Shown piece by piece: positions 63,989 through 64,000 of a DNA stretch of 64,000 nt. Position numbers and translations under genes: made by a program. The stretch is from Mucilaginibacter sp. Bleaf8 (GTDB taxonomy: Bacteria; Bacteroidota; Bacteroidia; Sphingobacteriales; Sphingobacteriaceae), in NCBI RefSeq assembly GCF_018390515.1, contig NZ_JAHBBK010000002.1, positions 291,743 to 355,742 on the forward strand, given 5' to 3'. The notes beneath the pieces are model-generated. The model had not been told where the DNA came from and did no database searches. It saw only the letters and a list, made by a program, of their open reading frames with translations. The stretch's first letter is position 1; each line of letters starts with the position of its first letter.

Positions 63989-64000
63989 GGTTGATGATGA

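Overview
The window looks like a chromosome segment from a Bacteroidota organism of the Sphingobacteriaceae type (Mucilaginibacter/Pedobacter-like; genus is inference). Support comes from two SusC/SusD pairs, a hybrid two-component system (one-protein sensor/regulator), LytS/LytTR pairs, FtsX/MacB-like permeases, many AraC regulators, and -7 boxes of the TAnnTTTG type. I see no rRNA, tRNA, CRISPR array, insertion sequence or phage gene.

Region 1 (1-18 kb) is an island of small redox enzymes, each next to its own AraC-type regulator. It holds a DHA2 efflux pump divergent from an AraC gene; an ABC-F ATPase; a mirror-image pair of oxidoreductase+AraC units (SDR/AraC leftward, a medium-chain dehydrogenase broken by a TAG codon plus a paralogous AraC rightward); a Crp-like regulator and a DUF4260-like membrane protein; an AraC divergent from a TetX-like flavoprotein mini-operon; and a leftward set of AraC, quinone oxidoreductase, pirin and NmrA-like reductase. 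In the last set two promoters carry the same ~28-bp element, a likely shared operator.

Region 2 (18-35 kb) is a polysaccharide utilisation locus. A 1387-residue hybrid sensor/regulator and a GH76 lipoprotein with a ricin-like C-terminus read rightward; SusC, SusD, a GH2 beta-galactosidase-type enzyme and a GH92 mannosidase read leftward. The enzyme set points to a mannose-rich, galactose-decorated glycan such as fungal mannan or an N-glycan-like chain (inference). Hairpin terminators follow susD, the GH2 gene and the convergent GH76/GH92 ends.

Region 3 (36-46 kb) is a colinear block of LytS-type histidine kinase, metzincin-like zinc protease, SusC, SusD and LytTR response regulator. It looks like a two-component-controlled protein or peptide acquisition locus.

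Region 4 (46-49 kb) is decaying: a frameshifted NAD(P)-binding gene beside an intact HxlR regulator, a C-terminal remnant of thioredoxin reductase, and a small gene interrupted by TAG. Region 5 (49-61 kb, leftward) holds TolC, membrane fusion protein and RND pump, an outer-membrane barrel protein, a LytS/LytTR pair and a MacB-like permease. Region 6 (61-64 kb) has a CPA1 Na+/H+ antiporter, a BLUF photoreceptor with an internal 8-residue repeat at the flavin-contact strand, and a Cys/Met-metabolism PLP enzyme.
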